Counted from the first letter of the stretch, positions 8,534 to 17,763 are shown. The stretch is 56,207 nt of DNA from Streptomyces poriferorum (GCF_019399235.1 NZ_JAELVH010000055.1:1-56207); one strand, 5' to 3'. Notes: a model not told the origin generated them from the sequence alone. Program-made: numbers and translations.

Positions 8534-9496
8534 TTACATCTTCGCGAGGATGTCCACGGCGAAGACGAGCGTGGAGTTCGCGGGAATGGACTGCTGCGCC
8601 TTGTCACCGAGGCCCTGGTCCGGCGGGATGACGAGCAGCACGCGGCTGCCGATCTTCTTGCCGATCAGGCCGTTCTTCAGGCCCTTGAGGGTGACCTGGG
8701 CCAGCGGGAAGGAGGCGGTCTTGCCCGTCGTGTACGTGTTGTCGAACTCCTTGCCGTCCTTCCACAGCTTGGCCACGTAGTTCACTACGACCGTGTCGGT
8801 CTCCTTGACGACCTCGCCCTTGGACTCCAGCACGTAGTTGGAGACCAGCTTCTTGGGCGGGGTGACCTTGCTGGGGATCGTGAGGGTCGGCGCCTTGCCG
8901 TCGGTGTTCGTTCCCACCTTCGGCAGGTCGGTGTTGTCCTGGGCGACCGGGGTGCCCTTGGCCGACGCCGGGATCTGCTTCGCCTTCAGGACGTCGACGA
9001 CGAAGACGAGGGTGGCGTTCGCCTTGATGTCGCCCTGGCCCTGCGCGCCGTAACCGAGCTCCGGCGGGATCACGAGTTCGACCCTGCTGCCGACCTTCTG
9101 CCCGACCAGACCCTTGTCCCAGCCCTGGATGACCATGCCTGCGCCGAGCGTGAGATCGAACGGCTGCTTGCGGTCGAAGCTGTTGTCGAACGGCTTGTCG
9201 GAGTCCCAGGCCTGCCCCAGGTAGTTGACCTGGATCGCGTCGCCGTTCTTGAGCGTCGCGCCGTCGCCCTCACTGACGACCTTGGTCTTCAGCTCCTTGG
9301 GCGGGGTTCCCGTGCCCTTGGCCAGGGTCGGCTTCTCGCCGAACTTCGCGCCCGCGGTGATGGCGGGGAATCCGCCCTCCGTGGGGGCGGAGGCGGAAGC
9401 GGAGGCGGAAGCGGAGTCGGAGCCCTTGTCGTCGCTGCCGCAGGCCGCTGACACCAGCAGCAGGGGGACGACGAGAAGGCCGGCAATTCGGCGCAC
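8534..9496 (-). CDS. Tandem-FKBP peptidyl-prolyl isomerase lipoprotein
   Basis: A 320-residue exported lipoprotein. The signal peptide ends in a lipobox (LVSAAC, Cys19), followed by a Ser/Ala low-complexity linker. Two FKBP domains follow: the first (about 75-172) keeps VIQGWDKGLVGQKVGSR, while the second (about 205-320) has LKGLKNGLIGKKIGSR in place of the usual GW core, so its isomerase site may be weakened. The GTG at 9496 was chosen over the longer frame because it has a GAGGAA site and puts the signal peptide at the N-terminus. Probably a folding helper outside the membrane. Confidence 0.9.
   Translation of the reverse strand: MRRIAGLLVVPLLLVSAACGSDDKGSDSASASASASAPTEGGFPAITAGAKFGEKPTLAKGTGTPPKELKTKVVSEGDGATLKNGDAIQVNYLGQAWDSDKPFDNSFDRKQPFDLTLGAGMVIQGWDKGLVGQKVGSRVELVIPPELGYGAQGQGDIKANATLVFVVDVLKAKQIPASAKGTPVAQDNTDLPKVGTNTDGKAPTLTIPSKVTPPKKLVSNYVLESKGEVVKETDTVVVNYVAKLWKDGKEFDNTYTTGKTASFPLAQVTLKGLKNGLIGKKIGSRVLLVIPPDQGLGDKAQQSIPANSTLVFAVDILAKM
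9387..9420. repeat. Short tandem repeat encoding a Ser-Ala linker
   Basis: Nearly three copies of a 12-base unit (GCGGAGGCGGAA) inside the FKBP lipoprotein gene. It encodes the SASASASASA linker just after the lipidated cysteine. A candidate for length variation between strains. Confidence 0.75.
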
Positions 9497-9570
9497 TGGT
9501 TCCTCAGATCTCAGACGGCACATTTGTTGGGACACAGCCCAGGGGTCCCCGACACTCTAGGGCGTGCGCA

Positions 9571-9599
9571 GGGCCCCGTACGAGGAACGTACGGGGCCC
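9571..9599 (-). terminator. Terminator after pafA
   Basis: Perfect 12-base stem (GGGCCCCGTACG with its complement), AGGAA loop, about 36 bases downstream of the pafA stop and upstream of the FKBP lipoprotein start. It separates the two transcription units. Confidence 0.85.
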
Positions 9600-9635
9600 G
9601 AGTCGCACGAGAGCCGAGGCGCGTCCTGCGCCGGC

Positions 9636-10997
9636 TCACATACCCGCGATCAGCTTCTCCACTCGGTCGTCGACGGATCGGAACGGGTCCTTGCACAACA
9701 CCGTGCGCTGCGCCTGGTCGTTGAGCTTCAGATGGACCCAGTCGACGGTGAAGTCCCGCCGCTGTTCCTGGGCCCGCCGGATGAAGTCGCCCCGCAGCCG
9801 CGCCCTGGTCGTCTGCGGGGGCACCGACTTGCCCTCGAAGATCTTCAGGTCGTTGCAGATACGGGCGGCCTGCCCCTTGCGTTCCAGCAGGTAGTACAGG
9901 CCCCGGCGGCGGTGGATGTCGTGGTAGGCGAGGTCTATCTGGGCGACCCGCGGATTCGACATGGTCATGTTGTGCTTGGCCCGGTACCGCTCGATGAGCT
10001 TGTACTTCATGACCCAGTCGATCTCGGTGCCGATCCGGTCGAGGTCCTCGGCCTCGATCGCGTCGAGGGTGCGGCCCCACAGTTCGAGGACCTTCTCGAC
10101 GTTGCCCGTGCGGATTCCGCGGCGGTCCACGAAGTCCACGGCCTTCTCGTAGTACTCGCGCTGCACCTCTATGGCGGACGCCTCGCGGCCGCTGGCGAGG
10201 CGGACCTTGCGCTGCCCCGTGATGTCGTGGCTGACCTCGCGGATCGCCCGGATCGGGTTCTCCAGGGTCAGATCCCGCATCACCGTGCCCGCCTCGATCA
10301 TGCGGAGCACCAGGTCGGTGGCGCCGACCTTGAGGAGCATCGTCGTCTCGGACATGTTGGAGTCGCCGACGATGACGTGGAGGCGCCGGTAGCGCTCCGC
10401 GTCCGCGTGCGGTTCGTCGCGGGTGTTGATGATCGGACGGGAACGCGTCGTCGCGGAGCTGACGCCCTCCCAGATGTGCTCGGCACGCTGGCTGACGCAG
10501 TAGACGGCGCCCCGCGGGGTCTGCAGCACCTTGCCGGCGCCGCAGATCAGCTGCCTCGTGACGAGGAAGGGAATGAGGATGTCCGCGAGCCGGGAGAATT
10601 CTCCGTGCCGGGCCACGAGGTAGTTCTCATGACATCCGTAGGAGTTTCCCGCCGAGTCGGTGTTGTTCTTGAAGAGATAGACGTCGCCTGCGATTCCCTC
10701 CTCGTGCAGACGGCGTTCGGCGTCGACAAGCAGGCCTTCGAGAATGCGCTCGCCGGCCTTGTCGTGGGTGACCAGTTCGGTCAGGTTGTCGCATTCGGGG
10801 GTTGCATATTCCGGATGCGATCCCACGTCGAGGTAGAGGCGGGCGCCGTTCCGCAGAAAGACATTGCTGCTGCGGCCCCATGACACAACACGGCGGAAGA
10901 GGTAGCGCGCCACTTCATCAGGAGACAGTCGGCGCTGTCCCCTGAACGTGCACGTGACGCCGTACTCGTTCTCCAGCCCGAAAATGCGGCGGTCCAT
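9636..10997 (-). CDS. pafA: Pup-protein ligase PafA
   Basis: A 453-residue member of the carboxylate-amine/glutamine synthetase fold. It uses ATP to join the C-terminal glutamate of Pup to lysines of target proteins. Visible marks are GLENEYGV near the N-terminus, [15 protein letters not shown] with the catalytic Asp57, and [16 protein letters not shown]. It lacks the long insertion present in Dop. ATG start with a poor ribosome site. Its upstream region contains the decayed MFS fragment. Confidence 0.97.
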   Translation of the reverse strand: MDRRIFGLENEYGVTCTFRGQRRLSPDEVARYLFRRVVSWGRSSNVFLRNGARLYLDVGSHPEYATPECDNLTELVTHDKAGERILEGLLVDAERRLHEEGIAGDVYLFKNNTDSAGNSYGCHENYLVARHGEFSRLADILIPFLVTRQLICGAGKVLQTPRGAVYCVSQRAEHIWEGVSSATTRSRPIINTRDEPHADAERYRRLHVIVGDSNMSETTMLLKVGATDLVLRMIEAGTVMRDLTLENPIRAIREVSHDITGQRKVRLASGREASAIEVQREYYEKAVDFVDRRGIRTGNVEKVLELWGRTLDAIEAEDLDRIGTEIDWVMKYKLIERYRAKHNMTMSNPRVAQIDLAYHDIHRRRGLYYLLERKGQAARICNDLKIFEGKSVPPQTTRARLRGDFIRRAQEQRRDFTVDWVHLKLNDQAQRTVLCKDPFRSVDDRVEKLIAGM

Positions 10998-11006
10998 GAC
11001 TGAACA

Positions 11007-11170
11007 TTACGCCTGATGGACCGAGCTGAAACCGGGTTCGACGGCACCGTTTCGATCATTTTCCGATCCTCGCACCACAACAGCACTACGCCCGGGAGCT
11101 GCGAGGACCTTTCCGGTGGCCCGCGAAGCGGGCGGCGCCACCACTCCACCGGCCCTCGCGAGGGCGTCGT
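11007..11170 (-). pseudogene. Decayed second copy of the MFS transporter 3' end
   Basis: Read in the same frame as the MFS gene beyond its stop, this stretch encodes ALARAGGVVA, then TGKVLAAPGRSAVVVRG, then AVEPGFSSVHQA and a TAA. The intact gene ends AVAGAGGVAA, TGRVLAVPGHSAVAVRG, AVEPGLGQGRQA. Bases 11032-11119 and 11242-11329 align without gaps at a constant 210-base offset (65 of 88 identical by hand count). Similarity fades above 11170. It is therefore the tail of a lost paralogue or a partial duplication, now lying in the pafA upstream region. Confidence 0.8.
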
Positions 11171-11216
11171 CGCGGCGCGGGGCCGCGGCGCGCCCGCACG
11201 GCCACGGCGCCTTCCG

Positions 11217-12476
11217 TCACGCCTGCCGGCCCTGGCCCAAGCCGGGTTCGACGGCGTCGTCCCGGTCGCCCCCCGGGCCGCGGACCGCGACAGCGCTGTG
11301 CCCGGGGACCGCGAGGACCCTTCCGGTGGACAGCAGCACGATCAGCGCGGCCACGCCTCCGGCCCCCGCCACGGCGAAGCTCCAAGCCGTCCCGCCCAGC
11401 TCCACGGCCGGGCCCGCCACCGCCGTTCCCGCCGCAGCGCCCACGCCGAACGTCGTCACCAGCCAGGAGAACGCCTCCGTCACCGTGCCCCGCGGCGCGT
11501 GCCGGTCGACGACGATGAACGAGCAGGCGATGGCCGGGGCCAGGAACACCCCGGCGACGGCGGCCAGCACGGTCATCGCCACCACGCCCGGCGTCAGCAT
11601 CAGCGGCAGATAGCCCAGCGCCAGCAGCGCCACGATCACCCGGAGCCTGCGCTCGGGCGGCCCGGACCACTGCCGGGCCCCGTACAGCGCTCCCCCGATC
11701 AGCGCGCCCAGGCCCAGGGCCGCCATCAGCCAGCCGTAGACGGACTCCCGGCCGTGGTCGTCGGCGTACGCCACACCGGCCACGGTGATGGAGCCCAGCG
11801 CCATCCCGACGAAGAAGAACGAGCCGAGCAGCGCCAGCAGCCCGCGCGAGCGCAGCGCACCCAGCCAGTGCGCCTCGCGCGGCGCGGAGCGCCAGGTCCT
11901 GGACGGCTCGGACAGGACGACGGAGAGCGCCCCCAGGACCCCGATCGCGTTGATGACGAGCAGCGCGGCGGCCGGCGACCAGAGGGACACCAGCAGGGTC
12001 ACCAGCAGCGGTCCGATCGTGAACATGACCTCCTGGGCCACCGCATCCATGGCATAGGCCCGGTGCACCCGGTCCTCGCTCCCGAGCACGCTCGGCCACA
12101 GGGCCCGCAGGCCGCCCTCCAGGGGCGGCGTGAACACTCCGGCCACGACCACCGCCGCGTAGGCGAGCGGCAGGGATCCGAAACCCGCCACGGCGAGCAG
12201 GGCCATGCCGAGCGCCGAGAGGACGGCGGCGGGGAGCTGGACCCGGGGCTGGCCATAGAGGTCGACCGCACGGCCCAGCAGCGGCTGTCCGACCGCCGTG
12301 GCCAGCCCGTACACGGCGGCGAGCGCACCGGCGAGGGTGTAGCTGCCGCCCTCCGCGCGGGTGAACAGCACGATGGCGATGTGCGCGGTGCCGTTCGGCA
12401 GCCGGCCCACCAGGGTGCCCGTCAGCAGCCGGGCGGCATGCCGCGCCCGGAGGATGTCCAGATATCCCGCGGCCAT
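11217..12476 (-). CDS. MFS transporter (efflux family)
   Basis: A 419-residue polytopic membrane protein with about 12 hydrophobic spans. Its half-repeats fit the major facilitator superfamily (GLATAVGQPLLGRAVDLYGQPR matches the loop 2-3 motif region). The substrate is unknown; drug or sugar efflux is possible. The ATG at 12476 has a GGAGAGG site and is preferred over an upstream frame. It is divergent from a LacI-family regulator with a palindrome between them, which suggests control by that regulator. Its 3' end is partly duplicated downstream. Confidence 0.88.
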   Translation of the reverse strand: MAAGYLDILRARHAARLLTGTLVGRLPNGTAHIAIVLFTRAEGGSYTLAGALAAVYGLATAVGQPLLGRAVDLYGQPRVQLPAAVLSALGMALLAVAGFGSLPLAYAAVVVAGVFTPPLEGGLRALWPSVLGSEDRVHRAYAMDAVAQEVMFTIGPLLVTLLVSLWSPAAALLVINAIGVLGALSVVLSEPSRTWRSAPREAHWLGALRSRGLLALLGSFFFVGMALGSITVAGVAYADDHGRESVYGWLMAALGLGALIGGALYGARQWSGPPERRLRVIVALLALGYLPLMLTPGVVAMTVLAAVAGVFLAPAIACSFIVVDRHAPRGTVTEAFSWLVTTFGVGAAAGTAVAGPAVELGGTAWSFAVAGAGGVAALIVLLSTGRVLAVPGHSAVAVRGPGGDRDDAVEPGLGQGRQA

Positions 12477-12521
12477 GTCCCGCCCCTCTCCTTGGAGCGC
12501 CGTTCCGGCCACCCGAGGTTT

Positions 12522-12548
12522 TACGTATAACTTCCAGGTTCATACGTA
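12522..12548. promoter_or_regulatory. Candidate operator between the MFS and LacI genes
   Basis: Inverted repeat TACGTAT / ATACGTA with a 13-base spacer, in an AT-rich patch between divergent genes. The left arm extends as TACGTATAAC and the right arm as GTTCATACGTA. The position suits a LacI-family site controlling both directions. Inferred only. Confidence 0.5.
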
Positions 12549-12608
12549 CCATGAGCCCAGTCCGCAGGTCCACATCGTCGCGCCTGCCCGACCGGCCCGG
12601 AGGCCCGC

Positions 12609-13646
12609 GTGACCAGCCCAGCACCACCCGGCCCGCCCCGGCCCACCAGCCGCGACGTGGCACGGGCCGCAGGCGTCTCCCAGGCCACCGTCTCCCTGGT
12701 CCTCGGCGACAAATGGCGCGGCCGGGTCTCCGAGAGCACCGCCGGCCGGGTGCGCGACGCCGCCCGCGACCTCGGCTACCGGCCCAACCTCGCCGCCCGC
12801 AATCTGCGCCTCGGCCACACCAGGACCGCGCTGCTGGTCGTCCCCGCCCTGACCAACGAGTTCTTCGCCCGGGTCTACACCGGCGCCGCCGCGGTCGCCG
12901 CGGAGCACGGCTTCGGCGTCGTCCTGTACCCCTCACCCGACGGCACGGGGCCGGCCCGGGACCCCTTCGCCTCGGCACGCGCCGCCCTGGACGGGGTGAT
13001 CGCCTCCTCGATGGCCGCCGACGCCCTGGGAGCCCTGCGCGGCGCCGGGCTCCCCCTGGTCATGCTCGACAGCGACCCCGCGGCGCCGGGCCCCGCGGCC
13101 ATGGTCAACCTCGACATCGCCGACGGGATGCGCCAGGTGGCCGCTCACCTGCTCGCCCTCGGCCACCGCCGCTTCCTCCACCTCGCCTCGGCCGTCGACT
13201 CCTGGACCTTCGCGGTCCGTGCCCGCGCCCTCCACGATGCCCTGCGCGGCGTCCCGGGCGCCCACATCCGGACCGTGCCCGCCGCGCTGGACGTACGGGC
13301 CGGCCGCGAGGCGGCGGAACACGCGCTGGCCCTCCCGGGGCCCCGTCCCACCGCCATCGTCTGCGACGACGACATCCTGGCCGCGGGCGCCTGCAAGGCC
13401 GCCCGCCGGCTCGGGCTGCGCGTTCCGGACGACCTCTCGGTCACCGGCTTCGACGACCTGGCCCTGGCCACGGCGGTCGAGCCGGAACTCACCACGGTGC
13501 GGCTGCCCGCCGAGCAGGTCGGCGAGCGGGGCATGAGCGCCCTGCTGGCCGTACTCGAAGGCCGGCAGGCCGAGCCCGGCAGCCTGCCCGTACACCTCGT
13601 CGTGCGAGGCTCCAGCGCGCCGCCGCCCGCCGGCCCCACCGCATGA
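12609..13646 (+). CDS. LacI-family transcriptional regulator
   Basis: A 345-residue regulator with an N-terminal LacI helix-turn-helix (TSRDVARAAGVSQATVSLVL, about residues 13-32) followed by a periplasmic-binding-protein-like sensor domain (LLVVPALTNEFFARVYTG through DDLSVTGFDDL). GTG start with a GGAGG site. The likely target is the divergent MFS transporter and itself. The effector is probably a small sugar or related ligand but cannot be named. Confidence 0.92.
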   Translation: MTSPAPPGPPRPTSRDVARAAGVSQATVSLVLGDKWRGRVSESTAGRVRDAARDLGYRPNLAARNLRLGHTRTALLVVPALTNEFFARVYTGAAAVAAEHGFGVVLYPSPDGTGPARDPFASARAALDGVIASSMAADALGALRGAGLPLVMLDSDPAAPGPAAMVNLDIADGMRQVAAHLLALGHRRFLHLASAVDSWTFAVRARALHDALRGVPGAHIRTVPAALDVRAGREAAEHALALPGPRPTAIVCDDDILAAGACKAARRLGLRVPDDLSVTGFDDLALATAVEPELTTVRLPAEQVGERGMSALLAVLEGRQAEPGSLPVHLVVRGSSAPPPAGPTA

Positions 13647-13647
13647 C

Positions 13648-13684
13648 TGTGCCCCGGCCCGCCGGGAAGGCGGACCGGGGCACA
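13648..13684. terminator. Bidirectional terminator between lacI-type gene and prcA
   Basis: A 16-base stem with one mismatch (TGTGCCCCGG arm) and a GGGAA loop, directly after the LacI stop and just past the prcA stop on the other strand. It serves both convergent genes. Confidence 0.85.
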
Positions 13685-13704
13685 GGAGGAACACGCGGAA
13701 CCGG

Positions 13705-14568
13705 CTACTCGACGTCGCCGCCGGAGTCGGTGGAGTCTCCGGCACCGGAGGAATCCGGCGCGGCCTTCTTCCCGCCCGGCTTGCCCGTGTCCGTCGTGGC
13801 CGCGGAAGTGTCCGCGCCCTCGGCGTCCTCGGTGTCCGAAGGGGCGTCCGTCGGCGTCGCACCGGCGCCGTCGGCCTCCAGCAGCCGGGCGAGCTGCCGG
13901 CCGACGATCCGCTTGAACTTGCGCTGCTGCGGCCTCGTACGGTCCAGGACCGCGACCTCCAGCCGCTCCGCGGGGATCTCCCGCTCGCTGCCGTTGGGAT
14001 CGCGGGACAGCGCCTGCACCGCCAGCTTCAGCGCCTCGGCGAGCGACATCCCGTCCCGGTGGCGCTGGTCGAGGAAGGTGCTGATCTGTTCCGCGTTGCC
14101 GCCGACCGCGACCGAGCCGTGCTCGTCCACGATCGATCCGTCGTGCGGCAGCCGGTAGATCTGGTCGCCCTCGGGCCCGTCGCCGACCTCGGCGACCACC
14201 AGCTCCACCTCGTACGGCTTCTCGGCCGCACTGGAGAAAATGGTGCCGAGCGTCTGCGCGTAGACGTTCGCCAGACCACGCGCCGTCACATCGTCGCGGT
14301 CATAGGTGTATCCACGCAGATCGGCGTAACGCACTCCGCCGATGCGGAGATTCTCGTACTCGTTGTACTTGCCGGCGGCTGCGAAACCGATCCGGTCATA
14401 GATCTCGCTGAACTTGTGCAGCGCACGGGACGGGTTCTCGCCGACGAACACAATGCCGTCGGCGTACTGCAGCACAACCAGGCTGCGACCACGGGCGATG
14501 CCCTTCCGGGCATATTCCGCCCGGTCGGCCATGGCCTGCTGAGGTGAGACATAGAACGGCGTCGACAC
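13705..14568 (-). CDS. prcA: 20S proteasome alpha subunit PrcA
   Basis: A 287-residue alpha-type subunit that forms the outer rings of the 20S core and the gate for ARC. The N-terminus ([20 protein letters not shown]) and the body ([39 protein letters not shown]) match bacterial alpha subunits. About 55 C-terminal residues are acidic, Ser/Thr/Asp-rich and probably disordered, making it longer than the roughly 260 residues I recall for S. coelicolor PrcA. GTG start, 59 bases after the prcB stop. Confidence 0.96.
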   Translation of the reverse strand: MSTPFYVSPQQAMADRAEYARKGIARGRSLVVLQYADGIVFVGENPSRALHKFSEIYDRIGFAAAGKYNEYENLRIGGVRYADLRGYTYDRDDVTARGLANVYAQTLGTIFSSAAEKPYEVELVVAEVGDGPEGDQIYRLPHDGSIVDEHGSVAVGGNAEQISTFLDQRHRDGMSLAEALKLAVQALSRDPNGSEREIPAERLEVAVLDRTRPQQRKFKRIVGRQLARLLEADGAGATPTDAPSDTEDAEGADTSAATTDTGKPGGKKAAPDSSGAGDSTDSGGDVE

Positions 14569-14627
14569 CGGCTATCCGTCCCTTTCTGTCAGTGGCAGGA
14601 GCATCGAAGAAGCCTCGGAACGGATGG

Positions 14628-15473
14628 TCAGAGCAGCGCGGCGCGCGGGCCGTCGGGCTGTTCCAGCCGGCGTTCCAGAATCGAGCGGGCAATCTCGGAG
14701 GATTCCGTCTCGGTCAGCTTCCGGAAGCCCTCGTCGGTGATGACGGTGAGGATCGGATAGATACGACGGCCCACGTCCGGTCCACCGGTCGCCGAGTCGT
14801 CGTCCGCCGCGTCGTACAGCGCCTGTACGACCAGCGTGAGCGTCTGCTCCTCCGTCAGGTCCTCGCGGTAGAGCTTCTTCATCGAGTTGCGGGCGAAGAT
14901 CGAACCGGAGCCGGTGGACGCGTACCCGTGCTCCTCGGAACGGCCGCCGGTGACGTCGTAGCTGAAGATCCGGCCCCGCTCGCGGTCGACGTCGTAGCCG
15001 GCGAAGAGCGGCACCACGGCGAGACCCTGCATGGCCATCGCCAGGTTGCTCCGGATCATCGTGGAGAGCCGGTTCGCCTTGCCCTCCAGGGACAGCTGGG
15101 CCCCCTCGACTTTCTCGAAGTGCTCCAGCTCCAGCTGGAAGAGCTTGACCATCTCCACGGCCAGACCGGCCGTACCGGCGATACCCACCGCCGAGTACTC
15201 GTCGGCCGGGAAGACCTTCTCGATGTCGCGCTGCGCGATCATGTTGCCCATGGTCGCCCGCCGGTCACCGGCCAGGACCACACCGCCGGGGAAGGCGGCC
15301 GCGACGATCGTGGTGCCGTGCGGCGCCTCGATGACCCCCTTCATGGGCGGCAGCTGCCGATTGCCCGGGAGCATCCCGGGCGACTGGTCGGACAGGAAGT
15401 CCATGAACGAAGAGGACCCGGGCGTCAGGAAGGCAGCTGGTAGACGCCCGGTGCTACGAGTGTTGGCTTCCAC
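14628..15473 (-). CDS. prcB: 20S proteasome beta subunit PrcB (precursor)
   Basis: A 281-residue Ntn-hydrolase precursor. A 53-residue propeptide ends in EAPHG, and autocleavage would expose Thr54 of TTIVAAAF as the nucleophile; a 53-residue propeptide matches the one described for S. coelicolor. The Lys of the catalytic site lies in the conserved strand region near [11 protein letters not shown] start with a GGAGGG site. The start overlaps the end of the endonuclease VII remnant by 49 bases, so translation may be coupled. Confidence 0.96.
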   Translation of the reverse strand: MEANTRSTGRLPAAFLTPGSSSFMDFLSDQSPGMLPGNRQLPPMKGVIEAPHGTTIVAAAFPGGVVLAGDRRATMGNMIAQRDIEKVFPADEYSAVGIAGTAGLAVEMVKLFQLELEHFEKVEGAQLSLEGKANRLSTMIRSNLAMAMQGLAVVPLFAGYDVDRERGRIFSYDVTGGRSEEHGYASTGSGSIFARNSMKKLYREDLTEEQTLTLVVQALYDAADDDSATGGPDVGRRIYPILTVITDEGFRKLTETESSEIARSILERRLEQPDGPRAALL

Positions 15474-15700
15474 GCGTTTCCCTCCAGGTAAGCGATGGCC
15501 CTGCGCAAGGTGTCAGGATCATCTCCCAACTTGCCTACGGCCGAATTGCAGTTGAAGCACCGTATGCCACGGACCCTACCCGCCCCGGGCCGGTGATCCA
15601 CATGTGTGGCGGAGGCATTCGGATCGATCACGGTCCGAGCCCGCGAATGAAGCCGGCGGTCGTGCGGCACGGGCCGAAGCCCGTGCCGCACGCCGGTCAC
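15425..15700 (-). pseudogene. Truncated recombination endonuclease VII-like remnant
   Basis: The C-terminal half reads HVDHRPGAGRVRGIRCFNCNSAVG and then [15 protein letters not shown] (split here by a few residues), the signature of the endonuclease VII His-Me finger family. The first zinc-binding CxxC expected upstream of HVDH is missing. The N-terminal 25 or so codons run through the pup terminator hairpin, so the annotated ATG is doubtful; a GTG at the VIDPNASATH position would leave about 67 residues. Most likely a decayed or minimal relic retained between pup and prcB. Confidence 0.55.
15661..15692 (-). terminator. Strong hairpin between pup and prcBA
   Basis: Perfect 14-base stem (CGTGCGGCACGGGC and complement) with a CGAA loop, 28 bases downstream of the pup stop. 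No T-run follows. It could terminate the pup transcript, reduce read-through into prcBA, or stabilise the pup message. Confidence 0.75.
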
Positions 15701-15720
15701 CGGTGAAGGCGCCGGGCCGG

Positions 15721-15939
15721 TTACTCCCCGCCCTTTTGGACGAACGAGCGAACGAAGTCCTCGGCATTGGCCTCGAGGACGTCATCGATCTCGTCGAGGA
15801 CGTCGTCCACGTCGTCGCTCAGCTTCTCCTGTCGCTCCTTGAGGTCCTCGGAGCCCTGCGCCTCCTGGGCCTGCTCCTCGGCCTCCTCGGTGGAGCGCGT
15901 CGCCTTCTGCTGTCCGCCGCCGGTGTCCTTGGTCGCCAT
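15721..15939 (-). CDS. pup: Prokaryotic ubiquitin-like protein Pup
   Basis: A 72-residue, highly charged, disordered protein that PafA attaches to lysines as a degradation tag. It has the typical N-terminus (MATKDTGGGQQKATRSTEE), a coiled helix (LKERQEKLSDDVDDVLDEID) that binds ARC, and the C-terminus FVRSFVQKGGE. It ends in Glu rather than Gln, so no deamidation by Dop is needed before ligation. The ATG at 15939 has a GGGGTGAG site and is preferred over an ATG three codons upstream. Confidence 0.97.
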   Translation of the reverse strand: MATKDTGGGQQKATRSTEEAEEQAQEAQGSEDLKERQEKLSDDVDDVLDEIDDVLEANAEDFVRSFVQKGGE

Positions 15940-16059
15940 ATAGCTCACCCCGCTCGGTTCGAAGCACTTGATCAGACCCTACCTACGGGGTCCGACATTG
16001 GCCCGGTACTTGTCTCAACGTCCGGAGGTCATCGGAATGATTCCCAGTCGACGGCCCTT

Positions 16060-17571
16060 TCAGCCGCCCTGCAGCACCCGGACCAGCTCTTCCGCCGTAC
16101 GGCATCGGTCCAGGAGGGCCTTGACGTGGTCGCGGGTGCCCCGCAGCGGCTCCATGGTGGGCACCCGCTGCAGCGAGTCATGGCCCGGCAGGTCGAAGAT
16201 GACCGAGTCCCAGGAGGCCGCGGCCACGTCGTCCGCGTACTGCTCCAGACAGCGACCGCGGAAATACGCCCTGGTGTCCTCCGGAGGCGCCGTACGGGCC
16301 TTCTCGACCTCGTTCTCGTCCAGCAGGCGTTTCATCCTGCCCCGGGCCACCAGGCGGTTGTAGAGGCCCTTCTCGGGCCGTACGTCGGCGTACTGCAGGT
16401 CCACCAGATGCAGGCGGGGCGCGTCCCAGTCCAGGCTGTCGCGGCGGCGGTAGCCCTCCATGAGCTCCCGCTTGGCGATCCAGTCCAGCTCGCGGGACAG
16501 GCTCATCGGATCGTTCTCCAGCCGGTTGAGCGTGTCCTCCCAGCGGACCAGGATGTCCTTGGTCTGCTCGTCGGCGTCCGCCCCGTAGCGCTCCTCGACG
16601 TACTTGCGGCCCAGCTCGAAGTACTCCATCTGGAGCTGGACAGCGGTGAGTGTCCGGCCGCTGCGCAGCGTGATCAGCTGCTGGAGGTCCGGGTCGTGGG
16701 AGACCTGGTGGAGGGTGCGCACGGGCTGGTCGACGGCCAGGTCGACATTGATGAAGCCGTCCTCGATCATGGAGAGGACCAGTGAGGTGGTGCCCAGCTT
16801 GAGGTAGGTGGAGATCTCCGAGAGGTTCGCGTCCCCGATGATCACATGGAGCCTGCGGTACTTCTCGGCGTCGGAGTGGGGCTCGTCGCGCGTGTTGATG
16901 ATCGGGCGTTTGAGGGTGGTCTCCAGACCGACCTCGACCTCGAAGTAGTCGGCGCGCTGGCTGATCTGGAATCCGTGCTCGTGGCCGTCCTGGCCGATTC
17001 CGACCCGGCCCGCACCGGTGACGACCTGGCGCGAGACGAAGAACGGCGTCAGATGGCGGACGATGTCGGAGAACGGCGTCTCGCGCTTCATGAGGTAGTT
17101 CTCGTGGGTGCCGTACGAGGCGCCCTTGTTGTCGGTGTTGTTCTTGTACAGATGGATCGGCTGGGCGCCCGGGAGCTGGGCCGCACGCTCGGCGGCCTCG
17201 GCCATGATCCGTTCGCCGGCCTTGTCCCACAGGACCGCGTCCCTGGGATTGGTGATCTCCGGCGAGCTGTACTCGGGGTGCGCGTGGTCGACGTAGAGCC
17301 GTGCGCCGTTGGTGAGGATGACATTGGCCAGGCCGATGTCCTCATCGGTGAGCTGGCTGGAGTCGGCGGTCTCGCGGGCGAGGTCGAAGCCTCGCGCGTC
17401 GCGCAGCGGGTTCTCCTCCTCGAAGTCCCAGCGGGCGCGGCGCGCCCGGTGCATCGCCGCCGCGTAGGCGTTGACGATCTGGGACGAGGTGAGCATGGCA
17501 TTGGCGTTGGGGTGACCTGGCACGGAGATCCCGTACTCGGTCTCGATGCCCATTACTCGCCGTACGGTCAT
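16060..17571 (-). CDS. dop: Depupylase/deamidase Dop
   Basis: A 503-residue paralogue of PafA. Shared motifs are GIETEYGI at the N-terminus, [14 protein letters not shown] with the catalytic Asp95, and [18 protein letters not shown]. The extra Dop loop (about residues 46-80, including [16 protein letters not shown]) separates it from PafA. It cleaves Pup from substrates; its deamidase activity would be unnecessary here because the encoded Pup already ends in Glu. ATG start with a GGAGGG site; first gene upstream of pup on the same strand. Confidence 0.96.
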   Translation of the reverse strand: MTVRRVMGIETEYGISVPGHPNANAMLTSSQIVNAYAAAMHRARRARWDFEEENPLRDARGFDLARETADSSQLTDEDIGLANVILTNGARLYVDHAHPEYSSPEITNPRDAVLWDKAGERIMAEAAERAAQLPGAQPIHLYKNNTDNKGASYGTHENYLMKRETPFSDIVRHLTPFFVSRQVVTGAGRVGIGQDGHEHGFQISQRADYFEVEVGLETTLKRPIINTRDEPHSDAEKYRRLHVIIGDANLSEISTYLKLGTTSLVLSMIEDGFINVDLAVDQPVRTLHQVSHDPDLQQLITLRSGRTLTAVQLQMEYFELGRKYVEERYGADADEQTKDILVRWEDTLNRLENDPMSLSRELDWIAKRELMEGYRRRDSLDWDAPRLHLVDLQYADVRPEKGLYNRLVARGRMKRLLDENEVEKARTAPPEDTRAYFRGRCLEQYADDVAAASWDSVIFDLPGHDSLQRVPTMEPLRGTRDHVKALLDRCRTAEELVRVLQGG

Positions 17572-17763
17572 GCGGCCCTCCTTGCCCGGCGACGCTCCCT
17601 TCCGGGGCGGCGCTCAAGTACCGCTGCTTTTCCGGTGCGTGCGCGGTTTGCCCGTTCCCGCACTGCGCGACCGGGCGGTACGCCAGAGCCTAGAGCGCCT
17701 CTGTGCCGGTGGGGAGATCAATTACGTCATTACTGCGGTGTCGTGGGAGCTGTCCGGAAAGCA

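Noticed and set aside
9387..9420. Tandem repeat as a minisatellite or mobile trace
   Set aside because: It is simply the codon pattern of the Ser-Ala linker in the FKBP lipoprotein.
17134..17144. TTGTCGGTG, similar to the PafBC-dependent promoter element known in mycobacteria
   Set aside because: It lies inside the dop coding sequence, in a conserved Asn-Asn-Thr-Asp codon stretch, with no gene starting downstream on that strand.
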